Of a DNA stretch of 54,092 nucleotides, positions 16,735-25,831 are shown piece after piece. The position numbers and the translations under genes are program-made. Under the pieces are notes generated by a model. The model was not told the origin of the DNA. It saw only the letters and a list, made by a program, of their open reading frames with translations, and made no database searches. This DNA is from Labilibacter sediminis. Lineage in GTDB: Bacteria; Bacteroidota; Bacteroidia; Bacteroidales; Marinilabiliaceae. Within the stretch, counting starts at the first letter, position 1; every line of letters begins with the position of its first letter. The stretch covers positions 1 to 54,092 of the forward strand of contig NZ_VCHY01000030.1 in NCBI RefSeq assembly GCF_005877885.1, written 5' to 3'.

Positions 16735-17343
16735 TTACGATTCTTTAAGTGCCATCATGCGGCTAATGTATTTCCCTAAAATATCAAATTCGATATTAAT
16801 GATACTACCTACTTCAAATTGATGAAAGTTGGTGAACTCATAGGTATAAGGTATGATGGCCACAGAAAAACGATCGTCTTTACTATCTACAACAGTTAAA
16901 CTTACTCCGTTAACGGTTACAGATCCTTTTTCAACAGTCATATAACCTTGCGATGCTTTTTCCTTATTAATGTCGTACTGAAATGTAAAATACCAGCTAC
17001 CATCAGCTTCTTTAACCTCAATACATTTGGCTGTTTGGTCAACATGTCCCTGAACAATATGTCCGTCTAAGCGGCCATTCATAATCATACTACGCTCAAG
17101 GTTCACCTTGTCACCAACTTTTAAAACCCCAAGGTTCGACTTGTCCAAAGTTTCCTGAATTGCAGTAACCGTGTAAGTTTTGTCAGTTTTTTTAACCACT
17201 GTTAAGCAAACTCCGTTGTGAGCAATACTCTGGTCAATCTTTAGCTCGTCAACAAACGAACATTCCATGGTGATATGAAGGTTACTTTTTTCTTTTTCAA
17301 GGGCTGTGATAACAGCAGCTTCTTCAACAATTCCGGAAAACAT
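16735..17343 (-). CDS. ribE: riboflavin synthase (alpha chain)
   Basis: 202 aa. It dismutates two 6,7-dimethyl-8-ribityllumazines to riboflavin and the pyrimidinedione, as a trimer. The two tandem lumazine-binding barrels are visible: MFSGIVEEAAVI with NGVCLTVV near residues 43-50, and GRLDGHIVQGHVDQTAKCIEV followed by SVTVNGVSLTVV near 140-152. The conserved MFSG(I/V)VE start fixes the start codon. Length is normal. Transcribed alone from a -7 box at 17384-17391. No FMN riboswitch or other rib gene is nearby. Confidence 0.96.
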   Translation of the reverse strand: MFSGIVEEAAVITALEKEKSNLHITMECSFVDELKIDQSIAHNGVCLTVVKKTDKTYTVTAIQETLDKSNLGVLKVGDKVNLERSMIMNGRLDGHIVQGHVDQTAKCIEVKEADGSWYFTFQYDINKEKASQGYMTVEKGSVTVNGVSLTVVDSKDDRFSVAIIPYTYEFTNFHQFEVGSIINIEFDILGKYISRMMALKES

Positions 17344-17383
17344 ATCTTATGATTTAATGATTACTTATTGATTTTTATTCATG

Positions 17384-17391
17384 CAAAATTA
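17384..17391 (-). promoter_or_regulatory. -7 box for ribE
   Basis: On the minus strand TAATTTTG is an exact TAnnTTTG, 41 bases before the start codon. No clear -33 at the right spacing. Confidence 0.4.
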
Positions 17392-17526
17392 AAATAATTT
17401 AATGACAATTCATTTTTTCAGGATCAATGAAAATCGGCCTAAAAGTAAATCTTATGCAAAGGGCGAATTAAATAGAACTATTTTTTGTTTCTTTGAATTC
17501 CATTTGATTCATTAAATAATAAAGTG

Positions 17527-17934
17527 ATGAGTATAACGGTAAAAACAACGTATTTAGGCGATTTAAGAACAGAAAATATTCATTTACAATCAGGCTCAAA
17601 AATAATTACTGATGCGCCTTGCGATAACAGGGGTAAAGGTGAGGCTTTTTCACCAACCGATTTGTTAGCTACTTCGTTGGGGAATTGTATCATGACTATT
17701 ATGGGAATTAAAGCCATGGATAATGGAATTGATCTTGAGGGAACCGAATTAAATATCACCAAAATAATGGCCAGTGATCCAAGAAGAGTATCTGAGGTTG
17801 TGATGGAGTTTAACTTTCCCAAAAAAGGATACTCTGTTGAAGAAAAGAAGTTGATTGAAAGTGTAGCAGGAGTAAGTCCGGTTCCGCTTAGTGTAAGTAA
17901 AGAATTAAAACAAACTATTAAATTTAACTGGTAA
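17527..17934 (+). CDS. OsmC family protein
   Basis: 135 aa from the ATG at 17527 (a GTG codon just before it is in frame). The OsmC/Ohr fold is evident: GKGEAFSPTDLLATSLGNCIMTIMG places the N-terminal active-site Cys at residue 54. The second conserved cysteine, usually in a CPVS-type motif, is missing: the equivalent stretch reads AGVSPVPLSVSKEL. Another Cys is at residue 32 (DAPCDNRG). It is therefore closer to YhfA-type OsmC proteins than to a full two-cysteine peroxidase, and thiol peroxidase activity is uncertain. Nine bases separate it from the SDR gene, so they are co-transcribed. Confidence 0.85.
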   Translation: MSITVKTTYLGDLRTENIHLQSGSKIITDAPCDNRGKGEAFSPTDLLATSLGNCIMTIMGIKAMDNGIDLEGTELNITKIMASDPRRVSEVVMEFNFPKKGYSVEEKKLIESVAGVSPVPLSVSKELKQTIKFNW

Positions 17935-17943
17935 TAGGATAGT

Positions 17944-18954
17944 ATGATTTTAGTGACGGGAGGTACAGGTCTGGTAGGAGCACATTTATTGTATCATCTT
18001 TTATTAAAAGGGGAAAATGTAAGTGCGCTTAAAAGGATTAATTCTGATGTGAGTAAAACGCGTTTTGTTTTTGAGTTTTATGGTGAGGAGGCTTTAAAGC
18101 TATTCGATAAAATAGAGTGGTTAACAGGAGATCTGCTTGATTATGACTCTTTGGAGGATGCGGTGAGTCATGCGGAAGTGGTGTACCATACAGGTGCTCT
18201 GGTTTCATTTAACCCGGCACTTAAAGATCATATGTTAAGAGTCAATGAGGAGGGAACGGCTAATTTAGTGAACCTTTGTCTCGAAAAAAACATACGTAAA
18301 TTTTGTTTTGTGAGTTCAATAGCTACTTTGGGGAACTCTAAAAATGGCGAAATTATTGATGAGTTTTCCTACTGGCAGGGAGGTAGAGAGCATTCTGCAT
18401 ACAGTATTAGTAAATACAGGGCAGAAATGGAAGTGTGGCGAGCGACCAAGGAAGGATTAAATGCTGTTATTGTAAATCCTTCTGTGATTGTTGGTCCGGG
18501 AGATTGGAGTCAGGGAAGTCCAAAGATTATACATACAGTGTATAAAGGATTAAAGTTTTATACACCGGGAGGAACTGGTTTTGTAGATGTGCGCGATGTG
18601 GTTAAAGGAATGATTGCTTTGGTAGATAGTGATGTACAAAACGAAAGGTTTATTCTGAATGGCGCAAATATGTCGTATCAATCATTTTTTGAAAAAGTGG
18701 CCAAGGGATTAGAGGTGAAACCTCCGGTTCGAAAGGCTGGGAAAAAGCTGATAGGTATAGCTTGGCGTTTTGAAAAACTTAGAAATATTTTGTTTGGAAC
18801 TGAGCCTTTGATAACAAAAGATTCTGCACGCACATCATTAAAAACAACACGTTATTCAGGGGATATGATTACCAGGAATATTGAATTTAACTATACTTCT
18901 CTGGATACAACAATTCAGGATACTACGGATTATTTTAGAAGAACGAAGGCTTAA
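17944..18954 (+). CDS. NAD(P)-dependent epimerase/dehydratase (extended SDR)
   Basis: 336 aa. Rossmann start MILVTGGTGLVGAHLL with the GxxGxxG motif, then VVYHTGALVSFNP, SSIATLG, and the catalytic YSISKYRAE (YxxxK). VNPSVIVGPGDWSQGS is the usual substrate-loop stretch. It resembles dihydroflavonol-4-reductase-like or 3-beta-HSD-like reductases common in Bacteroidetes; the substrate is not predictable. Co-transcribed with the OsmC gene. Its stop codon overlaps that of the convergent DUF502 gene by 4 bases, so no terminator lies between them. Confidence 0.85.
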   Translation: MILVTGGTGLVGAHLLYHLLLKGENVSALKRINSDVSKTRFVFEFYGEEALKLFDKIEWLTGDLLDYDSLEDAVSHAEVVYHTGALVSFNPALKDHMLRVNEEGTANLVNLCLEKNIRKFCFVSSIATLGNSKNGEIIDEFSYWQGGREHSAYSISKYRAEMEVWRATKEGLNAVIVNPSVIVGPGDWSQGSPKIIHTVYKGLKFYTPGGTGFVDVRDVVKGMIALVDSDVQNERFILNGANMSYQSFFEKVAKGLEVKPPVRKAGKKLIGIAWRFEKLRNILFGTEPLITKDSARTSLKTTRYSGDMITRNIEFNYTSLDTTIQDTTDYFRRTKA

Positions 18955-19535
18955 TTTTTAATTTTAGAGACACCTCCTGAAACAATAAACTTCATCACAT
19001 CAGCAGCATTTGCATCTACCGGTGTAATTTGTTTTTTGGGAACTACATATAACTCACCCAACATTCCGTATGAACTGGGAAGGTAGACACCCACCATTTC
19101 TTCGATACCAATTTCCTCAAGTGATTTAGAAGTAATAAATCCCAGGCGGTTTAATGTTCCATTTTCGTCGAGTTTAATCAGTACCGGGGTGTTAAACTTT
19201 TTCTCTCCGCCTACAAAAGCAGATAGCAGGTCTTTAACCGAAGAGTAAATCATTTTTATTAACGGTGCTTTTTTAATCACCTTGTTATATGCTTCCGAAA
19301 TGGGAGAAGAAATTAGTTTTTGTCCCACATAACCAATGAGAGTGACCAGCATTAATATAAGAACCAACCCTAAACCCGGGAAGTTGTATTTAGACAAGAT
19401 TCCGGTATTGAAGAAAGCCCGGTCCATTAATAATCCGTCAACCCAAATAATGGCTATAGCTATTACATAAACTGTAACTGCAAGTGGTACAATATATAGT
19501 AAGCCTTGTAAAAAGAAACGAATGAGCTTTTTCAT
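18951..19535 (-). CDS. DUF502 family membrane protein
   Basis: 194 aa. Two hydrophobic helices: residues about 8-30 (FLQGLLYIVPLAVTVYVIAIAIIWV) and about 52-70 (FPGLGLVLILMLVTLIGYVG). These are followed by the conserved DUF502 segment SEAYNKVIKKAPLIKMIYSSVKDLLSAFVGG and a soluble beta part with VYLPSSYGMLGELYVVPKKQITPVD. An inner-membrane protein of unknown function. Last gene of a minus-strand run (yraN, yjbR, DUF502), with 40 bases separating it from yjbR. Confidence 0.85.
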   Translation of the reverse strand: MKKLIRFFLQGLLYIVPLAVTVYVIAIAIIWVDGLLMDRAFFNTGILSKYNFPGLGLVLILMLVTLIGYVGQKLISSPISEAYNKVIKKAPLIKMIYSSVKDLLSAFVGGEKKFNTPVLIKLDENGTLNRLGFITSKSLEEIGIEEMVGVYLPSSYGMLGELYVVPKKQITPVDANAADVMKFIVSGGVSKIKN

Positions 19536-19575
19536 GATAAGTAAGTTGTAATGCTGATCTTTGTATACTGCATTT

Positions 19576-19932
19576 TTATTTCATTTGTTGCAGTTCTTCT
19601 TTTTGTTTTTTTGTGAGCTTTGAGGTTACCAGATCATAAGAATGATCAATTAACTCCTTAACAAAATCAGGTTTAAGTCTTCCATCCAGATCAACCGTGT
19701 TCCAATGTTTTTTGTTCATATGCCATCCGGGCCTAATAGCGTCATGCTCTTCTCTTAAAGTAATGGCTTTTTCGGGATCGCATTTAAGATTTACGTATAA
19801 ATCACCATCTAAACTGCATAAGGCATACATCTTGTTCATCACTTTAAAAACAAGTGTCACATCGTCAAATGGAAACTCTTCGCTTGTTCCTTTCTTACTA
19901 AGACAATATTCCCGTAATTCTTCAATATTCAT
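19576..19932 (-). CDS. MmcQ/YjbR family protein
   Basis: 118 aa. The whole CyaY-like YjbR fold is present: MNIEELREYCLSKKGTSEEFPFDDVTLVFKV at the N-terminus, MYALCSLDGDLYVNLKCDPEKAITLREEH in the middle, and the diagnostic MNKKHWNTVDLDGRL near residues 73-87. YjbR is a small predicted DNA-binding protein without firmly known function. It starts 11 bases after yraN ends and is probably translated from the same message. Confidence 0.88.
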   Translation of the reverse strand: MNIEELREYCLSKKGTSEEFPFDDVTLVFKVMNKMYALCSLDGDLYVNLKCDPEKAITLREEHDAIRPGWHMNKKHWNTVDLDGRLKPDFVKELIDHSYDLVTSKLTKKQKEELQQMK

Positions 19933-19943
19933 ATTCTGTGTAA

Positions 19944-20309
19944 TTAATTCATAGGTGGGTAAAAGGCTTCTTTAATATGATCTACTTTCCATGCAGTTCC
20001 TTGCGGGATTACAGATAATACATCAAACCTTACTTCCTTATCTATGTCATTTTCTTCAATATATGCTTCGGTGGCATCCACTAAAAAACGGATTTTAGCA
20101 TTGGTAATAGCTTCCGCCGGATGTTCCCAGTCTTCAGTACTTCTGGTTTTAATTTCTGCAATTATTAACAAGTCATCTTTGGAGGCAATTAAATCAATTT
20201 CTTTGTGATTATATCTCCAGTTTTGTTCAAGAATATCATATCCTTTTTCTTCAAGGAAACGGGCAGCAATATGCTCACCTTCATTTCCCAATTCATTGTG
20301 TTGGGCCAT
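19944..20309 (-). CDS. YraN family (UPF0102) putative endonuclease
   Basis: 121 aa. PD-(D/E)xK nuclease fold related to Holliday junction resolvases: the N-terminal NELGNEGEHIAARFLEEKGYDILEQNWRYNHKEIDLIA supplies the conserved Glu and Asp, and IIAEIKTRS supplies the E-x-K motif (near residues 50-58). The catalytic set looks intact. No in vivo role is well established. First gene of the yraN-yjbR-DUF502 run, 80 bases downstream of ldcA. Confidence 0.88.
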   Translation of the reverse strand: MAQHNELGNEGEHIAARFLEEKGYDILEQNWRYNHKEIDLIASKDDLLIIAEIKTRSTEDWEHPAEAITNAKIRFLVDATEAYIEENDIDKEVRFDVLSVIPQGTAWKVDHIKEAFYPPMN

Positions 20310-20389
20310 GGTAGTTTTTTCTTTTGAAAATACGATTTAATATTAAAACTGCCAATGGGAGATATTCTGCTGTAAATACGAAATATGTT

Positions 20390-21292
20390 TTAAACGGAAA
20401 TTAAACAGGTTTCGTCAGAGCTTACTTTTAATTCAACTGTATCGCCTAATATTAAAGGAAAATTGGTTTCAATATGTCCTGCAGGAAAGTTAAAAGCCAC
20501 GGGGTAATTGTATTCTGATACGCTATTGAAAATGATTTCTTCAATATTTTGACCAAAAGGTTTTTCATTGTCGTGCATGTCGGTAAACTGTCCAACTACC
20601 AGTCCTGAAAGCTTCTCAAGTACACCGCCTAATTTAAGGTTGTGCATTACTCTGTCTAAATGATAAAGGTATTCCGAGAGATCTTCAATAAATAAGATTT
20701 TACCTGTTGGATCAAAATCAAGTTTTGTTCCTCTTAAAGCATGTAATATCGATAAGTTTCCTCCGCATAAAGTTCCCTTTGCAGTACCTAATCTGTTGGT
20801 GGGATACGGGTTAATGATATATTCCGGCGATTCGCCTGTTAAAAATGAAAACAGGATGTCAATATCCAATGATGATTCTGTATAGTTTAAAAGGCTTTTA
20901 CACATTGGTCCGTGAATAGAGGCAACACCAAGCTTCTGTATGGCGGCATGTAGTACGGTAATATCGCTAAAGCCTATAATCCATTTAGGATTTTTTTTAA
21001 AAGAGGAGAAATCAATATCATCAATAATTCGGATGGTGCCATAGCCGCCTCGTGTGCATAAAATGGCTTTAACAGAATCATCATCCAGCATGGCTTGTAA
21101 GTCGTTCCTTCGTTCAATATCAGTCGCTGAAAAATTAAAATGGTGTTTATGAATAGAAGGAGCCAGTTTGGTTTTATAGCCAAAAGACTCAATTCGGAGG
21201 CAAGCCTGTTGTATTATATTTTGATCAATTCGGCCGGCAGGGGCAACAATTCCAATGGTATCACCTTTTTGTAGGTGTGGAGGATGTATCAT
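20390..21292 (-). CDS. ldcA: LD-carboxypeptidase (S66 family)
   Basis: 300 aa. Releases the terminal D-Ala from muropeptide tetrapeptides during peptidoglycan recycling. The N-terminal LQKGDTIGIVAPAG, then AILCTRGGYGTIRIIDDID, the nucleophile motif WIIGFSDITVLHAA (Ser in GFSD), IHGPM, LCGGNLSILHALRGT, LFIEDL (catalytic Glu) and FPAGHIETNFPLILG (catalytic His) are all present. The catalytic Ser-Glu-His set appears intact. No signal peptide, so cytoplasmic, which fits recycling. It may lead the downstream yraN group. Confidence 0.92.
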   Translation of the reverse strand: MIHPPHLQKGDTIGIVAPAGRIDQNIIQQACLRIESFGYKTKLAPSIHKHHFNFSATDIERRNDLQAMLDDDSVKAILCTRGGYGTIRIIDDIDFSSFKKNPKWIIGFSDITVLHAAIQKLGVASIHGPMCKSLLNYTESSLDIDILFSFLTGESPEYIINPYPTNRLGTAKGTLCGGNLSILHALRGTKLDFDPTGKILFIEDLSEYLYHLDRVMHNLKLGGVLEKLSGLVVGQFTDMHDNEKPFGQNIEEIIFNSVSEYNYPVAFNFPAGHIETNFPLILGDTVELKVSSDETCLISV

Positions 21293-21364
21293 TCTATATT
21301 TTTTTCTTAAAAATAAGCACTATTTGTGTTTAAGGAAAAGAAGATGTGCGAATTACAAAACATG

Positions 21365-21396
21365 TTTACAGAATCACCTCTTTTTCCTTATCTTTG
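21365..21396 (+). promoter_or_regulatory. metG promoter
   Basis: TTTA (21365-21368), 20 bases, then TATCTTTG (21389-21396), an exact -7 box. The leader would be about 75 bases. Confidence 0.55.
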
Positions 21397-21476
21397 CGCA
21401 AATTACAATTTAATTGATATCAATCTGGTAAGTTTAACCGGATTTTATTTTGATCATGCAATAATTGCTTCAGAAC

Positions 21477-23513
21477 ATGGATAATTTTAAAAGAACACTA
21501 ATTACTACTGCCTTGCCTTATGCAAACGGACCTGTTCATATTGGTCACCTTGCCGGGGTGTATGTGCCAGCCGATATATATGTTAGATACCTTAGATTGA
21601 AAGGTGAAGATGCGATAATGATCGGAGGTTCCGATGAACATGGTGTTCCAATTACCCTGAAAGCAAAAAATGAAGGTGTAACACCTCAGGATATTGTGGA
21701 CAGATATCATGGCATCATTAAAAAGTCATTCGAAGACTTCGGAATTACTTTTGATGTGTATTCTCGTACAACAGCTGAAACGCATTACAAAACAGCTTCT
21801 GACTTTTTTAAAACGCTCTACGATAAAGGAGAGTTTGTTGAAAAAGAATCAGATCAGTATTACGATGAGGAAGCTAAGCAGTTTTTAGCAGATAGATATA
21901 TCACAGGAACTTGTCCTCATTGCGGTAACGAAGGTGCTTATGGCGATCAGTGTGAGAGTTGTGGGACCTCATTAAATGCAACAGATCTTAAAAATCCTGT
22001 TTCGGTTATTTCTGGTAGTACGCCAACTATAAAAAAGACAAAGCATTGGTACTTACCTTTAGATAAGCATGAGCCATTTTTAAAACAATGGATTCTTGAA
22101 GATCATAAAGAGTGGAAAGCCAATGTTTATGGTCAGTGTAAATCATGGATCGATCTTGGATTGCAACCACGCGCAGTGAGTCGTGATTTAAATTGGGGTG
22201 TGCCTGTACCTGTTGAGGGTGCTGATGGTAAAGTGTTGTATGTTTGGTTCGATGCACCAATTGGTTATATTTCGGCAACCAAAGAATTAACGCCGGAGTG
22301 GGAAAAGTATTGGAAGAGTGAGGATACCAGAATGCTTCATTTTATTGGGAAAGATAATATTGTTTTCCACTGTATTGTATTTCCGGCCATGCTTAAGGCT
22401 GAAGGTTCGTATATCTTACCTGAAAATGTACCTGCCAATGAGTTCTTAAACCTTGAGGGGGATAAAATCTCTACTTCTCGAAATTGGGCTGTATGGTTAC
22501 ATGAATATTTGGAGGAGTTTAAAGATCAACAGGATGTATTGCGTTATACTTTAGCAGCCAATGCTCCTGAAACAAAAGATAATGATTTTACATGGAAAGA
22601 TTTTCAGGCACGTAACAATAACGAATTGGTTGCGATTCTGGGGAATTTTGTGAACAGATCGGTTGTTTTAACGCACAAATACTATAACGGGAAAATACCT
22701 GCAATGAGTGCAGTAGTGGAGGATTTTGATACCGAAAGTTTAAATGAAATTGCAGCTATTGTTGCTAAGGTTCAAACAGCTTTAGATCAGTTCCGCTTCC
22801 GTGAAGCCATTAAAGAAATGATGAATTTGGCTCGATTAGGAAATAAATATTTAGCGGATACTGAACCTTGGAAGTTGATTAAAACAGATGAGGAAAGAGT
22901 AAAAACAATAATGTATGTTTCTCTGCAGATTACGGCTAATTTAGCTGTGTTGATGGAGCCGTTTATACCATTTAGTGCTGCAAAACTGCAAAAAATGCTT
23001 AATCTTGAAGGATGTACCTGGGATGATTTAGGAAGGACTGATTTGTTGCCAGCGGGGCATGAAGTTAATAAGCCAGAGCTTTTATTTGCTAAGATTGAGG
23101 ATGAAACAATTCAAAAGCAATTAGATAAGTTAGAGGCCACAAAAACGGCAAATGAAGTAGCTGCTAAAACAGTAACCCCAGCCAAGGAAAATATTAGTTT
23201 CGAAGATTTTACCAAGATGGATGTGCGTATTGGAACAATTCTGGAAGCTGAGAAGGTAGCTAAAACGAAAAAACTATTGAAATTATTGGTTGATACCGGA
23301 ATTGATCAAAGAACTGTGGTTTCGGGTATTGCAGAGTTTTACAACCCGGAAGATATTGTGGGTAAGCAGGTGAGTATTCTGGTAAATTTAGCTCCTCGTA
23401 AAATTAGAGGAATAGAATCTCAGGGTATGATTTTAATGGCTGAAGATGCAGATGGAAGATTAGTCTTTATTCAACCTTCGGAAGAAGTTAAACCTGGTTC
23501 TGAGGTCAGATAA
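21477..23513 (+). CDS. metG: methionyl-tRNA synthetase with C-terminal tRNA-binding domain
   Basis: 678 aa from the ATG at 21477; the longer reading begins with a TTG four codons earlier. Class I synthetase charging tRNA-Met. The HIGH motif reads [12 protein letters not shown]. The knuckle has a four-cysteine zinc site (CPHCG ... CESCG, about residues 142-163). KMSKS is replaced by KISTS in [13 protein letters not shown], which I recall as a form seen in Bacteroidetes-type enzymes. The anticodon-binding helix bundle follows, then from about 575 an EMAP/Trbp111-like domain ([46 protein letters not shown]). Monocistronic, ending at a perfect hairpin. Confidence 0.96.
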   Translation: MDNFKRTLITTALPYANGPVHIGHLAGVYVPADIYVRYLRLKGEDAIMIGGSDEHGVPITLKAKNEGVTPQDIVDRYHGIIKKSFEDFGITFDVYSRTTAETHYKTASDFFKTLYDKGEFVEKESDQYYDEEAKQFLADRYITGTCPHCGNEGAYGDQCESCGTSLNATDLKNPVSVISGSTPTIKKTKHWYLPLDKHEPFLKQWILEDHKEWKANVYGQCKSWIDLGLQPRAVSRDLNWGVPVPVEGADGKVLYVWFDAPIGYISATKELTPEWEKYWKSEDTRMLHFIGKDNIVFHCIVFPAMLKAEGSYILPENVPANEFLNLEGDKISTSRNWAVWLHEYLEEFKDQQDVLRYTLAANAPETKDNDFTWKDFQARNNNELVAILGNFVNRSVVLTHKYYNGKIPAMSAVVEDFDTESLNEIAAIVAKVQTALDQFRFREAIKEMMNLARLGNKYLADTEPWKLIKTDEERVKTIMYVSLQITANLAVLMEPFIPFSAAKLQKMLNLEGCTWDDLGRTDLLPAGHEVNKPELLFAKIEDETIQKQLDKLEATKTANEVAAKTVTPAKENISFEDFTKMDVRIGTILEAEKVAKTKKLLKLLVDTGIDQRTVVSGIAEFYNPEDIVGKQVSILVNLAPRKIRGIESQGMILMAEDADGRLVFIQPSEEVKPGSEVR

Positions 23514-23536
23514 TAAGAAGAATATAAATATATAAG

Positions 23537-23570
23537 AAAGGCTGCTCAATTTATGTTGAGCAGCCTTTTT
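23537..23570. terminator. bidirectional terminator between metG and the HU/SPOR gene
   Basis: A perfect 13-bp stem (AAAGGCTGCTCAA / TTGAGCAGCCTTT) with a 6-base loop and T runs. Confidence 0.9.
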
Positions 23571-23592
23571 CAATATATAATAATAGAGAATA

Positions 23593-24522
23593 TTATTCTT
23601 GAGTAAGTAGCCAGGCCGAAGAGTAGCCGTTTTGCTTTCGGAATTTCTTAAGTGCTAATGTAGCTTCTGTTTTATCAGCAAAAGATGATAATGAAACTCT
23701 GTAGCGATTGTTTGTGCTTTTAATGATTTCAGCTTCAGCAATTCCTTTTCTTATAAGTCTGGATAGAAATACCTCAGCAGGTTGTTGGTCTTTAAAGCTG
23801 CCGCCAATGATAAAATATTTGTTTTTAATCTCTGGAACTTCTACAGTTATTGCAGGTTCTTCTACAATAATCTCTTCAGTCTCTAAATTTTCTGATTCAT
23901 TACTTTTAATAGTAACGGAAGTGTGGTTGTTGCTTAAAAAGAAATCAGAAAATCCACTTTGCTGTGAGTGATTCTCAAACTCTGGAGAAACAAATAGTAA
24001 GCCAAGAATCAAGGTAACGCTTGCTGCAATTTGGCGCATGCTCTTTGACCCAATCGTTCTTCTTACCAACTGACGTCTTGGTTCTTTTTGCTCTTTTAAT
24101 TGCTCAAGTGTATTGAACTGAAATTTTGACAATCCAAATGAATCAGGACAAAACGACTGTTCATTTTTAGGAACAAAAATTGTATTCCCGATGGTGTCAT
24201 CTTTTAGATAGCCGGCTTCACCAATATGTATAGAGTCGCCACAATTTAACTGGTACTTTAATACATTGATGTGCTTTGATATTTTCTCCAGGCAGTCCTC
24301 AAAACTTAAGCCTTCTTTACTGGCAATATGATTGATTAATAAGCCATCGTTGTGTGATAAGCTAAGGTTAAAACCTATTTCACGACGAGGAGGTGAAAAA
24401 ACGCCTGTTTTCTCATTTAGTTCAGCACTTTGCATATTAGCCACAAAACCTCCTAAGCCAGGGACTATTACGCAATCGTATAAATAAAGTAAATCGTTGA
24501 TATGTTTCTCTAAATTAAGCAT
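23593..24522 (-). CDS. HU-CCDC81 and SPOR domain protein
   Basis: 309 aa. Residues about 1-130 contain the bacterial HU-CCDC81 tandem (MLNLEKHINDLLYLYDCVIVPGLGGFVANM; then GDSIHIGEAGYLK). A single membrane helix lies near 165-182 (IAASVTLILGLLFVSPEF), then an acidic linker (NLETEEIIVEEPAITVEVPE), and a C-terminal SPOR domain (YFIIGGSFKDQQPAEVFLSRLIRKG ... RYRVSLSSFADKTEA). SPOR domains bind denuded septal glycan. The protein therefore has a cytoplasmic HU-like domain and a periplasmic peptidoglycan-binding domain, suggesting a division or nucleoid-envelope link. A perfect -7 box abuts the start codon. Confidence 0.88.
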   Translation of the reverse strand: MLNLEKHINDLLYLYDCVIVPGLGGFVANMQSAELNEKTGVFSPPRREIGFNLSLSHNDGLLINHIASKEGLSFEDCLEKISKHINVLKYQLNCGDSIHIGEAGYLKDDTIGNTIFVPKNEQSFCPDSFGLSKFQFNTLEQLKEQKEPRRQLVRRTIGSKSMRQIAASVTLILGLLFVSPEFENHSQQSGFSDFFLSNNHTSVTIKSNESENLETEEIIVEEPAITVEVPEIKNKYFIIGGSFKDQQPAEVFLSRLIRKGIAEAEIIKSTNNRYRVSLSSFADKTEATLALKKFRKQNGYSSAWLLTQE

Positions 24523-24526
24523 ACTA

Positions 24527-24534
24527 CAAAAGTA
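24527..24534 (-). promoter_or_regulatory. -7 box abutting the HU/SPOR start codon
   Basis: On the minus strand TACTTTTG (24534-24527) is an exact TAnnTTTG and ends only four bases before the ATG (24522-24520). Transcription would begin at or just beside the start codon, giving a leaderless message. No strong -33 is visible. Confidence 0.4.
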
Positions 24535-24673
24535 ATAAAAAAATAGCTTGAAGTATAGAGAGGTTTTTAACAGCTGTTTATAAGGTGTTGAAAACTAGGT
24601 TACACCTACAAGTACCCACTAGTTTATCTGGTTTAAAAACAGGCTATTAACATTAAAGTTTGATAAAATATTG

Positions 24674-24703
24674 TTTGAATTAAGTAGTTATTTATTACTT
24701 TTA
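24674..24703 (+). promoter_or_regulatory. galE promoter
   Basis: TTTG (24674-24677), 18 bases, then TACTTTTA (24696-24703), one base from consensus, 38 bases before the start. Confidence 0.5.
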
Positions 24704-24741
24704 CATCGGAAAAATTCAAAGGTTATAAATTTTTATAAGAT

Positions 24742-25770
24742 ATGAGTAAGCAAATTTTAGTTACTGGTGGAACTGGTTACATTGGTTCTCACACTGTGGT
24801 TGAATTACAAAATTCAGGTTTTGATGTTGTTATTGTTGATGATTTATCTAATTCTCAAATAGAGGTTTTGGATAACATTGAAAAGATTACAGGTGTTCGC
24901 CCTGCTTTTGAGCAATTTGATTTGTCAGATGGTGTATTAACAGATCAGTTTTTTCAAAAGTATAGTAATGTTGAAGCAATCATTCACTTTGCTGCCTATA
25001 AAGCAGTGGGTGAATCTGTTCAAAAACCATTGGAATATTACAGAAACAATGTAAACTCTCTATTGAATTTGCTTGCCGGGATGAAAAAATATGGTGTAGC
25101 TCATATGGTTTTCTCTTCATCATGTACTGTATATGGCCAGCCTGATGTTTTACCTGTAACAGAAGCTACTCCTCGTAAAGAAGCAGAATCTCCGTACGGA
25201 AATACAAAAGCTATTTGTGAGGATATTATGCGAGATTTCTGTAAGGTAAATGAGGATACAAATTGTATTGCACTTAGGTATTTTAATCCGATTGGGGCGC
25301 ATGAATCTGGTTTAATTGGTGAGTTCCCTGTGGGTGTGCCAAATAACCTTGTTCCATTTATTACACAAACAGCTGCAGGTTTAAGAGAAGAGTTAAGCAT
25401 TTTTGGTGATAATTATGATACTCCGGATGGAACAGCTGTTAGAGATTACATCAATGTTGTTGACCTTTCTAAAGCACACGTTGTGGCCATTAACAGGTTA
25501 ATCGAAAACAAGAAGAAGAATAATTATGAGTTCTTTAATGTAGGAACAGGAGAAGGTTATTCGGTAATGCAACTGGTAAAGGCTTTTATTGAGGTAACAG
25601 GAGTTGATTTAAAGTATAAAGTAGTAGGCCGTAGAGGTGGAGATATTGAAAAGATTTGGGCTGATACTTCATACGGAAACAATGAGCTTGGATGGAAATC
25701 AGAGAAGTCTCTTGAAGAAACACTTGCTTCTGCCTGGAACTGGGAAAAAAATGTTAGAGGGATTAAGTAA
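24742..25770 (+). CDS. galE: UDP-glucose 4-epimerase
   Basis: 342 aa extended SDR. Interconverts UDP-glucose and UDP-galactose via an NAD-bound 4-keto intermediate, feeding galactose into surface glycans. Visible: VTGGTGYIGSHTVVEL, VDDLSNS, IHFAAYKAVGESV, FSSSCTVYG, the catalytic SPYGNTK (YxxxK), RYFNPIGAH, and the C-terminal DTSYGNNELGWKSEKSLEETLASAWNWE. Full length. Own promoter and terminator, so separate from rfbB further right. Confidence 0.94.
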   Translation: MSKQILVTGGTGYIGSHTVVELQNSGFDVVIVDDLSNSQIEVLDNIEKITGVRPAFEQFDLSDGVLTDQFFQKYSNVEAIIHFAAYKAVGESVQKPLEYYRNNVNSLLNLLAGMKKYGVAHMVFSSSCTVYGQPDVLPVTEATPRKEAESPYGNTKAICEDIMRDFCKVNEDTNCIALRYFNPIGAHESGLIGEFPVGVPNNLVPFITQTAAGLREELSIFGDNYDTPDGTAVRDYINVVDLSKAHVVAINRLIENKKKNNYEFFNVGTGEGYSVMQLVKAFIEVTGVDLKYKVVGRRGGDIEKIWADTSYGNNELGWKSEKSLEETLASAWNWEKNVRGIK

Positions 25771-25796
25771 GTAAATTTACTTTAAAATTATATAAG

Positions 25797-25831
25797 AAGG
25801 TCGTTGATTTTTATAATTGACGACCTTTTTT
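25797..25831 (+). terminator. intrinsic terminator after galE
   Basis: AAGGTCGT (25797-25804) pairs with ACGACCTT (25820-25827), followed by a T run. The remaining gap to 26085 is AT-rich and shows no gene. Confidence 0.85.

Noticed and set aside
17344-17523. FMN riboswitch upstream of ribE
   Set aside because: The leader after the -7 box is about 35 bases, too short for an FMN aptamer, and no conserved aptamer segments are seen.
22469-22486. MetRS KISTS in place of KMSKS as a sign of inactivity
   Set aside because: The rest of the active site and zinc knuckle are intact, and I recall this variant as normal for Bacteroidetes-type MetRS.
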